From positions 620,001 to 684,000 of the forward strand of contig CAVUKH010000001.1 of the NCBI GenBank assembly GCA_963742035.1: 64,000 nucleotides of DNA, written 5' to 3'. The notes under the pieces were generated by a model. That model was not told the DNA's origin, did no database searches, and saw only the letters and a program-made list of their open reading frames with translations. Shown piece after piece: positions 42,884 through 51,980 of this stretch (within the stretch, counting starts at the first letter, position 1; every line of letters begins with the position of its first letter). The position numbers and the translations under genes were made by a program. Origin of the DNA: Bog-473 sp963742035 (GTDB taxonomy: Bacteria > Actinomycetota > Acidimicrobiia > Acidimicrobiales > RAAP-2).

Positions 42884-43441
42884 ATGCCCCGTGCGCTGCG
42901 ACCCCGGTCGATCCGTCTGCTCATCCTCCCGGTCTGCGCCGTGGCGCTCGCCGCCTGTTCGGGCAGCCCTTCTTCCTCGAGCTCGTCATCGACCACCACC
43001 ACGGCGCGCTCGACCGCCACGACGAGATCCCCGGTCAGCACGACGTCGAGCAGTTCCCAGACGTCTGACACCCTGCTGCCGCAGACCTCCACGAGCACCG
43101 AATTCTTCTCCCCGTCCAAGAACATCAGCTGCGAGATCGACTCCGACTTCGGGCCGAGCGCGCTGAGCAGTGCGCTGTGCCTCACGCTCTCACCACCGAA
43201 GTCGGTCACCCTGATGACGGACAGCAGCCTCACCGAGTGCGCCGGGGTCGCCTGCCTCTCCAATGCAGGGGAGAACACTCCGACGTTGGCCTACGGTCAG
43301 TCGATCACGCTCGGGCCGTTCACCTGCACCTCGTCGACGGCGGGCATGAAGTGCACGCTGGCCGGCGGAGACGGGTTCCTCATCTCGAGCAGCGCCACCA
43401 CGGCGCTGGGCAACGCCAAGGTGGCCGCCGGCACGGGCTGA
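42884..43441 (+). CDS. lipoprotein with DUF6636-like domain
   Basis: A 185-residue exported lipoprotein. The signal sequence has lipobox LAAC with C25. A Ser/Thr-rich linker of about 55 residues follows, then a small domain with FFSPSKNISCEI, two disulfide-capable Cys pairs and GQSITLGPFTC, resembling DUF6636 secreted domains of actinobacteria. The function is unknown. Probable surface location with the linker spanning the wall. Confidence 0.72.
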   Translation: MPRALRPRSIRLLILPVCAVALAACSGSPSSSSSSSTTTTARSTATTRSPVSTTSSSSQTSDTLLPQTSTSTEFFSPSKNISCEIDSDFGPSALSSALCLTLSPPKSVTLMTDSSLTECAGVACLSNAGENTPTLAYGQSITLGPFTCTSSTAGMKCTLAGGDGFLISSSATTALGNAKVAAGTG

Positions 43442-43516
43442 ACCCGTAGCCGGACGGGGCTTTCCGCGGTCTTGCACGACGGAATTGAGAAGCCCGGATC
43501 GAGCCGAGGCGGGGGG

Positions 43517-45295
43517 TCAGTTGTGTTGCGGTTCCCTGAAGGCGACGTCCATGGCATTGCCGTTGGCGATTCTCGGGTCCAACCGGACGCTCACAGCCGC
43601 CGGATCGCCCGCCGGCTGTTCCGGCCAGGCGGAAAGGACGATCTGGTCCCGGCCACCGGTCTTCGCTCGCATGAGGGCGGCATCGGCCAATGAGACCACC
43701 TGCTCGAAGTCTGGGGCCTGGTCCGATGAGGCGAGCCCGAAGCTGATGGTGAATCGGGGGAGCTCGGCGGACGGGATCCGTTCGGCCAGACGCTCGCGCA
43801 CCCGCTCCAGCACCTGGCGCGCCTCATCGACGGGACACTCGGGGAGGACGATGACAAACTCCTCGCCCCCGTAACGGCCCGGGATGTCGGCCGGTCGCAG
43901 GGAGTCCCGGAGCACCTGCGAGAAGGTCCGCAGGGCGCGGTCGCCGGTGGCGTGACCGAAGAGGTCGTTCAGATCTTTGAAGTGGTCGAGGTCGCCGTAG
44001 GCCACGGAGTACGGCGTGCCCGTGGCGTGAAGATCGCGGACCGCTGTCTGCAGGCTCCTCCGGGTCATGAGTCCGGTGAGGGAGTCGCTGTTGGCCTGGG
44101 TCTGGGAGACCTCGAAGGCCCGCAGCATGGCCAAACGCTCCGAGGTGCGGCGCGCCACCACTTCCACGTTCTTCTCGACCTCCTCCGACGGAGGCGAACC
44201 GTCCTTTGTCGTCACGTGGAAGACCCCCACCGCGTTGCCGCCCGTGCTCATGGGGACGCACAGGGCGGAGCAATCTCGACCCCGCAGATTGGGGCAGGCA
44301 TCGAGCGCCGTGCTGTCGGGGAACACCATTGTCCGTGCCCTCGATGCCGCCGGGCAGTCGTCGGGGGACATGACCCCGCATCCGGCGTCGCCGGTCTGCG
44401 CGGAACTGACGAGCACCTGGCGGAAGTGGGCCTTGCTCGAGTCGGCCAGGAGCAGCTCGGATCGCATGTCAGGGGCGGCCTGGCTCAGCGCCTCGGCCAC
44501 CCGATCGAAGACGGACGCCTCCGCCCGCGACATTTCAAGGGCCGTCTGCAGGCTCGCCTCGAAGGCGATTCTCTGGGCGACGTCGGACTGCACGGCCTCA
44601 CGCAGGGCCTGGTCACGCTCCACCCGGAGCGCGTGTCGGGACAGGACCGCGATCACGGTGCCGGCCATGACCACGCCGACGGCAATGCACCACAGGAGAT
44701 CGATGCGGGCCCGGTACGCTGCATTGTGCGCCTGTTCGGCCGTCGTGGTGAGGCGGTTGGTGATGGTCGTCTGCACAGAGGCAAGCGTCGCGTCGAGCTC
44801 GGCGTAGGCCGACTGTTCGACCGCGGCCAAATGTGTGGTCTGCGGCGTCTGCGCCTGGCCGGCCAGGAACGCACCGAGGGTGTTCTGCGAGGCGATGTAG
44901 GCCGCCATCTTGCGCGTGAGGCCGGGAGCCAGGTCGGCGTTGCCCGGGGACGCCAAGAGGCGTTGCAACGTGTCATAGGACTTGTCCATGGCGTTGGCGG
45001 CGCTCTCGGCGGAGGACACCAAGGTATCGGCCGGCGCCGTGTTGTTGAACGCCTCGGCCGCCAACACCTGGAAGTCCGCGGCCGACGTCCGGATTGCCCT
45101 TACCGGCGCGAAGAGCACGAGGTACCGCTGCGTCAGCTGGGCATTGAGCGATTCGGCCCGGGAGGCGTTCACCACCCCGAGGCAGGCCCCCGCCAGCGCG
45201 ATCAGGGTCAGCACGACGCCCAGCAGGACGATGGCCCGGTGGGGCGAATACCACTTCCAGGGGTCCCGGACGTTCGTCTTCGCCCGGGTGCTCAC
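43517..45295 (-). CDS. membrane diguanylate cyclase (sensor, GAF-like, GGDEF)
   Basis: A 592-residue c-di-GMP synthase. Membrane helix 1 is at about 22-43; an extracytoplasmic helical sensor domain (about 45-195) follows, and helix 2 is at about 200-220 (LLWCIAVGVVMAGTVIAVL). A GAF-like domain (about 240-395) contains several cysteines (GCGVMSPDDC, DACPNLRGRDC). The C-terminal catalytic domain has RYGGEEF (about 476). There is no EAL domain. The Cys-rich GAF-like part could bind metal or haem; this is speculation. Confidence 0.9.
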   Translation of the reverse strand: MSTRAKTNVRDPWKWYSPHRAIVLLGVVLTLIALAGACLGVVNASRAESLNAQLTQRYLVLFAPVRAIRTSAADFQVLAAEAFNNTAPADTLVSSAESAANAMDKSYDTLQRLLASPGNADLAPGLTRKMAAYIASQNTLGAFLAGQAQTPQTTHLAAVEQSAYAELDATLASVQTTITNRLTTTAEQAHNAAYRARIDLLWCIAVGVVMAGTVIAVLSRHALRVERDQALREAVQSDVAQRIAFEASLQTALEMSRAEASVFDRVAEALSQAAPDMRSELLLADSSKAHFRQVLVSSAQTGDAGCGVMSPDDCPAASRARTMVFPDSTALDACPNLRGRDCSALCVPMSTGGNAVGVFHVTTKDGSPPSEEVEKNVEVVARRTSERLAMLRAFEVSQTQANSDSLTGLMTRRSLQTAVRDLHATGTPYSVAYGDLDHFKDLNDLFGHATGDRALRTFSQVLRDSLRPADIPGRYGGEEFVIVLPECPVDEARQVLERVRERLAERIPSAELPRFTISFGLASSDQAPDFEQVVSLADAALMRAKTGGRDQIVLSAWPEQPAGDPAAVSVRLDPRIANGNAMDVAFREPQHN

Positions 45296-45376
45296 GGCAA
45301 TTCATATCGGCGCGTTTGCGCCTTTTCATAAGGCGCAAGGCGGTTCCGCGGCATTTGTACAATCCGGCCCGGGGCG

Positions 45377-45787
45377 GTGGGGGACCTGGGTAGGAAGCAC
45401 TTCGACCGGCTCGACGACCGCTCCTATCAGGACTTCGAGGTCATGCGCCGGGTGCACGAGCAGAACTTGGCCAAACTTCCGGAGCTCCTCCTCTCCACGC
45501 CCACAGTTCGCGGGCGATGCCGCCTATCCGGTCGACCACTCGGAAAACAGCGTGCAGCCGGCCACATGCGCCATGCGCGCGCTCCTCCACGATGTGGGCG
45601 AGACGCTCGGACCGCTGCACCACGGCCAGGTGGAGCGGCGTTGCTCTGGCCCTTCATCTCGGAACGGAACCACTGGGTGCTGGCGCATCACGCCATCTTT
45701 CAGAACTACTGCTACGCCCGGCATTTCGGCCTCGATCCCAACGCCCGCCAGCGGTACAAGGATTGGCCAGCCCTCGGCACGACCTGA
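45377..45787 (+). pseudogene. decayed HD-domain phosphohydrolase
   Basis: The pieces of one HD-domain protein lie in two frames. Frame 1 has RKHFDRLDDRSYQDFEVM. After about 45500 the next frame carries AAYPVDHSENSVQPAT and ALLHDVGETLGPLHHGQVE. After about 45640 frame 1 resumes with LLWPFISERNHWVLAHHAIF. Compared with intact relatives (VDHS...ALLHDIGD...VSEKN...HH) about ten residues before the HD motif are missing and the C-terminus is short. Two compensating indels plus deletions argue for a genuine pseudogene. Confidence 0.7.
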
Positions 45788-45833
45788 GGACCCGCCCCTG
45801 TAAACCGATGGCCGCCGGGCGTAACCTCCGGGC

Positions 45834-47381
45834 ATGGCTGGCACCGGCCCTTTCTCGCGTCGCCTGCGCGACCGACCCGACGACCAGCTGCCGCTCCACG
45901 CGGGGCCCGTTTCCAACGGCGAATTCGTCCCGGCCGCCCCGGGGGAGGAGGACCGCAAGGTCAACGCGCTCATCCGTGAGTCCATTGACGGTTCGGCCCG
46001 GCGGGCTGGGGTGGACCGGCGCCGTTTCCTGCTGGGCGCAGGGGCGGTGGCGGCGACGCTCGCCGTGTTCGAGTTCGCCGGCTGCGGCTCTCCGCCCGGG
46101 TCGCACCCGAAGGCGGGTTCGGCTCGGGGCAAGGGTGGCCGGTTCAACGTGCCGCCGCCCGAGGACACGGCCGCGTGCGAGCAGGCGCTGACCGGGTCGG
46201 AGTTCATCTTCGACGTCCACACGCACCACGTGATCCCGACCGGGGCCTGGGTCGACGATGCCCCCGAGACGACGTCGCTCGTGCTCTCCATGCTCCCGGC
46301 CGGCTGCACCGACACCGAGCAGCTCGATTGCGTCGACCGGGCCAGCTACCTGCACGACATCTTCCTGGCCAGCGACACGACGGTGGCGATCCTGACCGAC
46401 GTCCCGAATTCGGGACCGGCCAACGCCCCGATCCCGTTCCCCGAGGCCCTGCGCACGCAGCAGATCACGGCGGGGCTCACCGACGGCGGAGCCAGCCGGC
46501 TGCTGGTCGAGAACATCATCGCCCCCAACGTCGGGCCCGTCAGTGCCACCCTGGAGGAGATGTCGAGCGCGGTGACCACCGGCCCACCGGCCGCCTTCAA
46601 GGTCTACACGGCCTGGAGCCCCAGCGGTCAGGGCTACTCACTGGAGGACCCCACCATCGGCCTCCCCACCGTCCAGCACGCGCACGACCTCGGGGTCAAG
46701 GTGTTCGTCGCCCACAAGGGTCTGCCGCTGGTGAATTTCGACCCGACCTTCAACCACCCCGAGGACGTGGTCGCGGTCTCGCGCCAGTTCCCCGACATGC
46801 AGTTCGTCATCTACCACGCCGCCTGGGACCCCTCGCACGTGGAGGGCCCGTACGATCCCGCGGCGACCATCGGCATCGACACGCTGCTGGCTGCGCTCGA
46901 CCGCCATGCCGTGCCGCCGAACGACAACGTCTGGGTGGACATCGCCACCCTCTGGCGCCAGCTCCTCACGACGCCCGACCAGGCCGCGCATGCAATGGGC
47001 AAGCTGCTGAGCCGGGTCGGCGCGCAACGGGTCCTGTGGGGGACCGATGCCATCTGGTACGGGAGCCCCGAGCCGCAGATCATGGCCATGCGTACTTTCG
47101 AGATCACGCCCCAGTTCCAGGAGACCTACAGCTACCCGGCCCTCACGACCGAGGTGAAGGCCGGGCTGTTCGGGCTCAACGCCGCCACGCTCTTCGGTCT
47201 CGACGCCACGGCCATGCGGTGCGGGCTCACGCAAGATCCCCTGACGGCGAACATCTCGGAAGCGGCGGCGTTGCGCGCAGAGGGTGCGTTGCCCTCGGCC
47301 TGGCAGACCCGCGGCCCGACGACGCGCCGCCAGGTCCTCGACTGGCTCGGCTCGTCCGCCACGCAGTGGCTCCCGTTCTGA
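45834..47381 (+). CDS. TAT-exported amidohydrolase-2 family protein
   Basis: A 515-residue protein with a twin-arginine signal (RRRFLLGAGAVAATLAVF at 62-79) preceded by an unusually long 60-residue N-region. A Cys in FAGCGS (C84) may serve as a lipobox. The mature part is a metal-dependent hydrolase with FIFDVHTHHVIPTG, VFVAHKGLPLV, VIYHAAWDPSH and LWGTDAIWYG. It likely acts on an extracytoplasmic small substrate. The next genes downstream are convergent. Confidence 0.82.
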   Translation: MAGTGPFSRRLRDRPDDQLPLHAGPVSNGEFVPAAPGEEDRKVNALIRESIDGSARRAGVDRRRFLLGAGAVAATLAVFEFAGCGSPPGSHPKAGSARGKGGRFNVPPPEDTAACEQALTGSEFIFDVHTHHVIPTGAWVDDAPETTSLVLSMLPAGCTDTEQLDCVDRASYLHDIFLASDTTVAILTDVPNSGPANAPIPFPEALRTQQITAGLTDGGASRLLVENIIAPNVGPVSATLEEMSSAVTTGPPAAFKVYTAWSPSGQGYSLEDPTIGLPTVQHAHDLGVKVFVAHKGLPLVNFDPTFNHPEDVVAVSRQFPDMQFVIYHAAWDPSHVEGPYDPAATIGIDTLLAALDRHAVPPNDNVWVDIATLWRQLLTTPDQAAHAMGKLLSRVGAQRVLWGTDAIWYGSPEPQIMAMRTFEITPQFQETYSYPALTTEVKAGLFGLNAATLFGLDATAMRCGLTQDPLTANISEAAALRAEGALPSAWQTRGPTTRRQVLDWLGSSATQWLPF

Positions 47382-47400
47382 CGCGGCAGCTCGCCGCCGC

Positions 47401-48396
47401 CTACGACGCGACCGGCAGCGCGACCGGTGCCGCCGGCTCGCCGGCCGCCGTCGTGACGGTCATGTCGGCGACCGAGGCGACCGGCGCACGGTTCGGGTAG
47501 AGGGCCAGCGCCAACAGGACAAGGAGTGGCCCGGTGTTGGGGTCGGTGGCGATGCCGCTGAAGGGCTGCCCCAGGGCCTCTCCGAAGAGCCAGTAGTCGA
47601 GGGCCAGCGCGGCACCCGCCACCAGGAAAACGGTCGTGTGCCGTGAGACCAAGGGGCCGAGGGCGACGAGGAACGACAGAATGGCGCAGGCGACGGCCAC
47701 GGAACCTCCGCCGTTCGCGAAGGCGTGTGCCACCGAAAGCTGGACGTGGGCCAGCCACCCCGGCTCGCCAGTGACGGCGCCGCTGATCCCCGCCGAGATG
47801 CTCCCGCCCGCCCGGTTGGCCGGCAGGAGCCACAGGATTCCCATGCCGCCCCAGACGATCGCCCACGCGGCCTTGCCGCCGCCCGTCCCCAGCGGCCCTT
47901 CGGCCGTGGCCGGACCAGAGACCTGTGGATCAGCGGACGTCCGCGCGGTGCGGGGCCACACCAGGAGGCCGATGGCGACGTAGAGGAGTGCCCCGCCCGG
48001 AGCCCCCGTGAGCGGGGACGCCATGCCGGTGAAAAGCATGCCGAAGCCCTCGCCGAACGCCCAGACACCGAGCGCCCAGGCGAACGAGAGGGCGAGTGCC
48101 GGCCGCACCGTCTGGCGGATCAAGAGCCCGACGCCGATGAGGATCTGGACACTGGCAAAGACGGCGTTGGCCAGTGCCGGTTGCAGCGCGATGAGATGCG
48201 CAACGTGGGTGATGGTGGTCGATACCAGGGCCGGCTGACCCTGGGCCGTCGGGAGGATCACCTGGTTGGCGAAGTCGGGGCCGAACATCCTGGGCTGCAG
48301 CTGCAGCAACCCGTCGACCAACCAGATGATCCCGAGGCCGATCTGAATGGTCCGGGCACTGACCCGGCCGGCGGCCCGCACCCGCTCAGTGGTCAC
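47401..48396 (-). CDS. multi-pass membrane protein of unknown function
   Basis: A 331-residue protein with about eight hydrophobic helices in two similar halves: IQIGLGIIWLVDGLLQLQP near the N-terminus and AWAIVWGGMGILWLLPANR in the middle. Each half has a QP/PA-rich loop and a GEGFG/GEALGQPFSG motif. This suggests an internal duplication. It resembles uncharacterised actinobacterial membrane proteins. GTG 48396 overlaps the stop of the upstream exported-protein gene (GTGA), so the two are coupled and probably interact. Confidence 0.68.
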   Translation of the reverse strand: MTTERVRAAGRVSARTIQIGLGIIWLVDGLLQLQPRMFGPDFANQVILPTAQGQPALVSTTITHVAHLIALQPALANAVFASVQILIGVGLLIRQTVRPALALSFAWALGVWAFGEGFGMLFTGMASPLTGAPGGALLYVAIGLLVWPRTARTSADPQVSGPATAEGPLGTGGGKAAWAIVWGGMGILWLLPANRAGGSISAGISGAVTGEPGWLAHVQLSVAHAFANGGGSVAVACAILSFLVALGPLVSRHTTVFLVAGAALALDYWLFGEALGQPFSGIATDPNTGPLLVLLALALYPNRAPVASVADMTVTTAAGEPAAPVALPVAS

Positions 48397-49268
48397 GCCT
48401 GGCCCCGAATGATCGGCGCCAGCTCGGCCCGTGTCAGGTCGGGCTGGAATTGGTGCGTCGAGGCCAGGGACGGTTCGGTCCAGACGTGGAGCATGAAGTA
48501 CGTGTCGGTGTTGTGCACGCCGGTGGCGCACGAGCCGGTGGCCGACGTCCGGCCGACGACCTGCCCGCCCGAGAGGCAGAGGTTGTCGTGGGCGTGCCAC
48601 TGGGTGAGCGGACCACCGACGTCGGGACCGGGGGTGCACGGTGCCGGCCCGAGATACATGGCGCCCATGAGCTTCGGGCCGTTGACGGTGTTGGCGTACA
48701 TCAAGAAGGCGGGATGCGACGGGTCGAACCCGTCGGACTTGGCGATCTGCCAGTTGGCGTAATGGACGAGGTAGCCGTCCGGATTGGTGGCCGGGGTGTA
48801 GCCCGCCGCGGTGGCGGCGGAGAGGCTCGTGTACTTCGACAGCGTGGCCGTGGTTGCAGCGACGAGCCGGTTGGCCGCCGCCTGCTGGGTCGCGGTCGGG
48901 CTCCCCGAGGGGACCGGTGCCATCACCATGCCGTCGGCCATGGTCGTCGCCCCCTTGACGTTGCCGCACACCGTCGACGCCGTCGGCGCGGCGGTCGACG
49001 ACGCCGAGCTCGTTCGAGCACCCGCCATCGACATGCCCGCCATCGACCCGCTGCCGCTGCCCGTGCCCGCGGGCGTGCCCTTCGACGCCGAAGTTGGAGA
49101 AGCCGACGTCGGGCCCGGTGCCCGGTGCGAGGAGGCGTCCGACACGGTCGTTGCCGCCAACACGAGCACTGCGGCGAGACCCACTGCAACCAGGCCGGTC
49201 CACCACAGTCGCGCCGCTAGGCCCAGCCTGGACCACCGCTCTGTCATCGAATGCTGCAGTCGCTGCAC
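48393..49268 (-). CDS. membrane-anchored exported protein, His/Met-containing, unknown function
   Basis: A 291-residue protein with one N-terminal membrane segment (about 20-40, LVAVGLAAVLVLAATTV). A Ser/Thr/Gly/Met-rich linker includes MAGMSMAG. The extracytoplasmic domain has GYLVHYANWQIAKSDGFDP, HPAFLMYANTVNGPKLMGA, TQWHAHDNLCLS and a disulfide-capable Cys set. The histidine and methionine content hints at metal binding; this is inference. GTG 49268 is chosen for its GAGGAGG ribosome site 5 nt upstream, giving seven more residues than ATG 49247. Coupled to the membrane protein downstream. Confidence 0.65.
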   Translation of the reverse strand: MQRLQHSMTERWSRLGLAARLWWTGLVAVGLAAVLVLAATTVSDASSHRAPGPTSASPTSASKGTPAGTGSGSGSMAGMSMAGARTSSASSTAAPTASTVCGNVKGATTMADGMVMAPVPSGSPTATQQAAANRLVAATTATLSKYTSLSAATAAGYTPATNPDGYLVHYANWQIAKSDGFDPSHPAFLMYANTVNGPKLMGAMYLGPAPCTPGPDVGGPLTQWHAHDNLCLSGGQVVGRTSATGSCATGVHNTDTYFMLHVWTEPSLASTHQFQPDLTRAELAPIIRGQA

Positions 49269-49490
49269 GTGGTCCTCCTCGTCCTCTCTTCGGAGCCAGC
49301 GTCGGCCCCAGATGTGACGAACCGGCAAGCCGGGTGTGAGGGAAGTGTGAGCCGCGCTCGGCCGGCACCTCGGGCCGAGCTGGAACGCACCCGGCATCCG
49401 GCTCACCGCGCCGCTCCGAAGACCTTCCGTGGCCATTCCCGGGCAGTGCGGTGTCACCGCGGCGGGTTCCCTTGACGAAAGGTGTACGCA

Positions 49491-51800
49491 ATGAGGCAAC
49501 GATTGGATCTGATTGGAATTTCGCTGCGAACGGTGACGACCTTGGTGGCGTCGCTGTTCGTGGTCGTCCTCGGCGTGTCCGGCATCGTCGGGATGCAGGC
49601 CGCCACGGCCGCCACGTCTCCGCACTCGGTGCAGGTACCACCGCCATCCGGTGACAACGGGACCACCATCGATCCGCTGCAGTACAACTGCGGCAACGAC
49701 GCTCCGACCTGTGGTCAGGTCGGTGAGTCCTACGGCTACTACAACGGCACCAACGTCGACCTCCTCTACAGCGAGGACTACTACTGCGACTCCAACGTGA
49801 GCTCGAGTGCATCGACCGGCTGCGAGGCCGGTGCCCCGCAGTCGGGCTCACCCAGCGCCACCTCGCCGAACGGGACCTCCCTCGGCAACACCACCCACGA
49901 GGACACGCTGTACATCCCCGTCCCCCTCTTCGCGAACGCCCCACCTACGCAATGCACGGCGACGGCCACCTGTATCGACCACCCACCGACCATCGACCTC
50001 TCGCGCATCGCCGGCGCCCTCCCGGGGAGCCCGTCACCGAGCAGCGTCGACAACGTGCCGATTCCGGCGCATGACCACGTCGTGGGTACCCGCAACAGCG
50101 GCCTCCCCGAGTGGTGGAACGTCGAGGTGGTGGCGACGACCGATCCGGCCACCTTCGCCACGCTGACCAGCACCGCAGCGATCACCGCCGCCGTCAACGC
50201 GTCGAAGGCCATTGAGGCTCCCACCAATGTCTCGCTCTTCTTCCAGGTCCTCCCCGGGACGGTCCCGGCCGCCCAGGCCGCCGACCTGACGGCCACGGCT
50301 CCTCCGGGAGCGCCGGTCGCCACCGCTCCGGACCCCGACCCGACGGTCAACCAGACCGAGCCGGGTTCCGTGATCAACAACCTGCAGAACGACTGCGGTG
50401 CCACGGCGCCCAACTGCCAGAACATCGGGATCAGCCACGACTGGATCGACGGACAGGACGTGAACGCGCTCTACACCGAACCGTTCTTCTGCGACACCAC
50501 GGTTTCCGCCGCATCCGCCACCGGTTGCGAGGCCGGCGCAGCACCCAACAGGGTGCCACCGGGCGTGGCCGACCAGACGCCGCCGTCACCCACGGTGACG
50601 AACGCCAACATCGACCCCCTGTACATACCGGTGCCGCTGTACTCCACCCCACCGGTCACCTACAACCAGTGTTCGAGCGCCATCACCTGCATCGACCATC
50701 CGGCGACCATCGACCTCTCCCGACTGGCCCCGGTGCTCGGCGCGCCCGCAGCAGCGCTGGACAATGTGCCCCTCCCGGGACACGACCACCTCCTGACCAC
50801 CCGCAACGGTGACCAGCCGGAGTGGTGGAACGTCATCGTGATCCCGGTGACCTCGGCCGCCGGCCTGAGCTCGGTGGAGACTGCCAAGAGCTACACGGCC
50901 GTCAAGGCGCTGGAGAACCAGCCCAACAGCGGCATCGGCGTCGACGGCGTCGGCGAGGTGCCCACCAACGCCTACCTGTGGTTCCAGACGCTGCCCGGGG
51001 CCGGTCCGGCCACGCCGGGCCCGGTCCAGACGAGCTGCGTCTCGACCCTGCCCTCGGGCACGGTGGTCGGCGGTGCCGCCCTCGACGACGGCACGGGCTA
51101 CTACGAGGTGAACTCGGCCGGCGCCGTGGCGACCTTCGGTGCCGCCACCTGCTACGGCTCGCTGACGGGCGTGAAGCTCAACCAGCCCATCGTGGGCATG
51201 GCGGTGGACCGCGCCACCGGTGGCTACTGGCTCGTCGGGTCCGACGGCGGGGTGTTCGCCTTCAACGCGCCGTTCCTCGGCTCGACGGGGAGCATCCACC
51301 TGAACAAGCCGGTGGTCGGCATGACCGCCACACTGAACGGGACGGGTTACTGGCTCGTCGCCTCCGACGGCGGAGTGTTCTCCTACAACGCCCCGTTCCA
51401 GGGCTCGACGGGGAGCATCAAGCTCAACAAGCCGGTGGTCGGCATGGGGCTCGACCGGGCGACCGGCGGCTACTGGCTCGTCGCCTCCGACGGCGGGGTG
51501 TTCTCCTACAACGCTCCCTTCTTCGGGTCGACGGGGAGCATCAAGCTCAACAAGCCGGTCGTGGCCATCGCACCGGTGTCGGACGGCAGCGGATACCGCT
51601 TGATCGCCTCCGACGGCGGGGTGTTCTCCTACGACGCACCCTTCTTCGGGTCGACGGGGAGCATCAAGCTCAACAAGCCAGTGGTCGGCGGGTTCGACAA
51701 CAACTCCTACGACGGGTACTGGATGGTGGCGTCCGACGGCGGTCTCTTCTCCTTCGGCCCACCCGGGGAGAACATGCCGTTCTTCGGCTCAGCCGTCTGA
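49491..51800 (+). CDS. secreted protein with duplicated Cys/His domain and C-terminal 41-residue repeats
   Basis: A 769-residue exported protein with a signal peptide (about 1-42). Two homologous domains of about 215 residues follow (about 52-270 and 288-510). Each carries Cys pairs, LYIPVPL, CIDHPxTIDLSR, DNVPxPxHDH and PEWWNV. The C-terminal part (about 525-769) has six repeats of about 41 residues with GYWLVASDGGVFSYNAPF and GSTGSIKLNKPVVGM. ATG 49491 is chosen over GTG 49482 for its spacing to GAAAGG. The function is unknown. The repeats resemble propeller-like surface repeats common in Acidimicrobiia; the double domain is unfamiliar to me. Confidence 0.75.
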   Translation: MRQRLDLIGISLRTVTTLVASLFVVVLGVSGIVGMQAATAATSPHSVQVPPPSGDNGTTIDPLQYNCGNDAPTCGQVGESYGYYNGTNVDLLYSEDYYCDSNVSSSASTGCEAGAPQSGSPSATSPNGTSLGNTTHEDTLYIPVPLFANAPPTQCTATATCIDHPPTIDLSRIAGALPGSPSPSSVDNVPIPAHDHVVGTRNSGLPEWWNVEVVATTDPATFATLTSTAAITAAVNASKAIEAPTNVSLFFQVLPGTVPAAQAADLTATAPPGAPVATAPDPDPTVNQTEPGSVINNLQNDCGATAPNCQNIGISHDWIDGQDVNALYTEPFFCDTTVSAASATGCEAGAAPNRVPPGVADQTPPSPTVTNANIDPLYIPVPLYSTPPVTYNQCSSAITCIDHPATIDLSRLAPVLGAPAAALDNVPLPGHDHLLTTRNGDQPEWWNVIVIPVTSAAGLSSVETAKSYTAVKALENQPNSGIGVDGVGEVPTNAYLWFQTLPGAGPATPGPVQTSCVSTLPSGTVVGGAALDDGTGYYEVNSAGAVATFGAATCYGSLTGVKLNQPIVGMAVDRATGGYWLVGSDGGVFAFNAPFLGSTGSIHLNKPVVGMTATLNGTGYWLVASDGGVFSYNAPFQGSTGSIKLNKPVVGMGLDRATGGYWLVASDGGVFSYNAPFFGSTGSIKLNKPVVAIAPVSDGSGYRLIASDGGVFSYDAPFFGSTGSIKLNKPVVGGFDNNSYDGYWMVASDGGLFSFGPPGENMPFFGSAV
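51064..51797 (+). repeat. six tandem 123-bp coding repeats
   Basis: Within the secreted-protein gene, units of about 123 bp (41 codons) repeat about six times. The middle copies are nearly identical in stretches such as tccgacggcggggtgttctc and tcgacggggagcatcaagct. The first and last copies are more divergent. Such near-identity suggests recent duplication or gene conversion, and possible copy-number variation. Confidence 0.8.
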
Positions 51801-51823
51801 CGTCTCCTCAGACGGATCGCCGC

Positions 51824-51853
51824 GAGTGGGCGGGGCTTCGGCCCCGCCCACTC
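51824..51853 (+). terminator. strong GC hairpin after the secreted repeat protein
   Basis: A perfect 13-bp inverted repeat (GAGTGGGCGGGGC and its complement) closes a TTCG tetraloop, 24 bp after the stop. A smaller 8-bp hairpin (51793-51815) spans the stop codon itself. No T-run follows, as is common for actinobacterial terminators. It separates the gene from the DapB-like gene downstream. Confidence 0.7.
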
Positions 51854-51980
51854 TCGCGTTGCGGGGCTGTCCCGAGGAGCCCGCAATCGGTGCGCATGGC
51901 GTCACCCTTGCCGAAGGGGGCATCCCGCCGTCGTCACGGCCGGACCGGCGGGATTTCCGGCCGGGTGCGATGATGCCCCC

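Noticed and set aside
48397..49944. N-terminal extension of the eight-helix membrane protein frame
   Set aside because: Arg/Gly/Pro-rich shadow of the upstream exported-protein gene; the GTG at 48396 overlaps that gene's stop.
51064..51797. Regular repeats considered as a CRISPR array
   Set aside because: Units are 123 bp, in frame, encode similar protein repeats and have no unique spacers.
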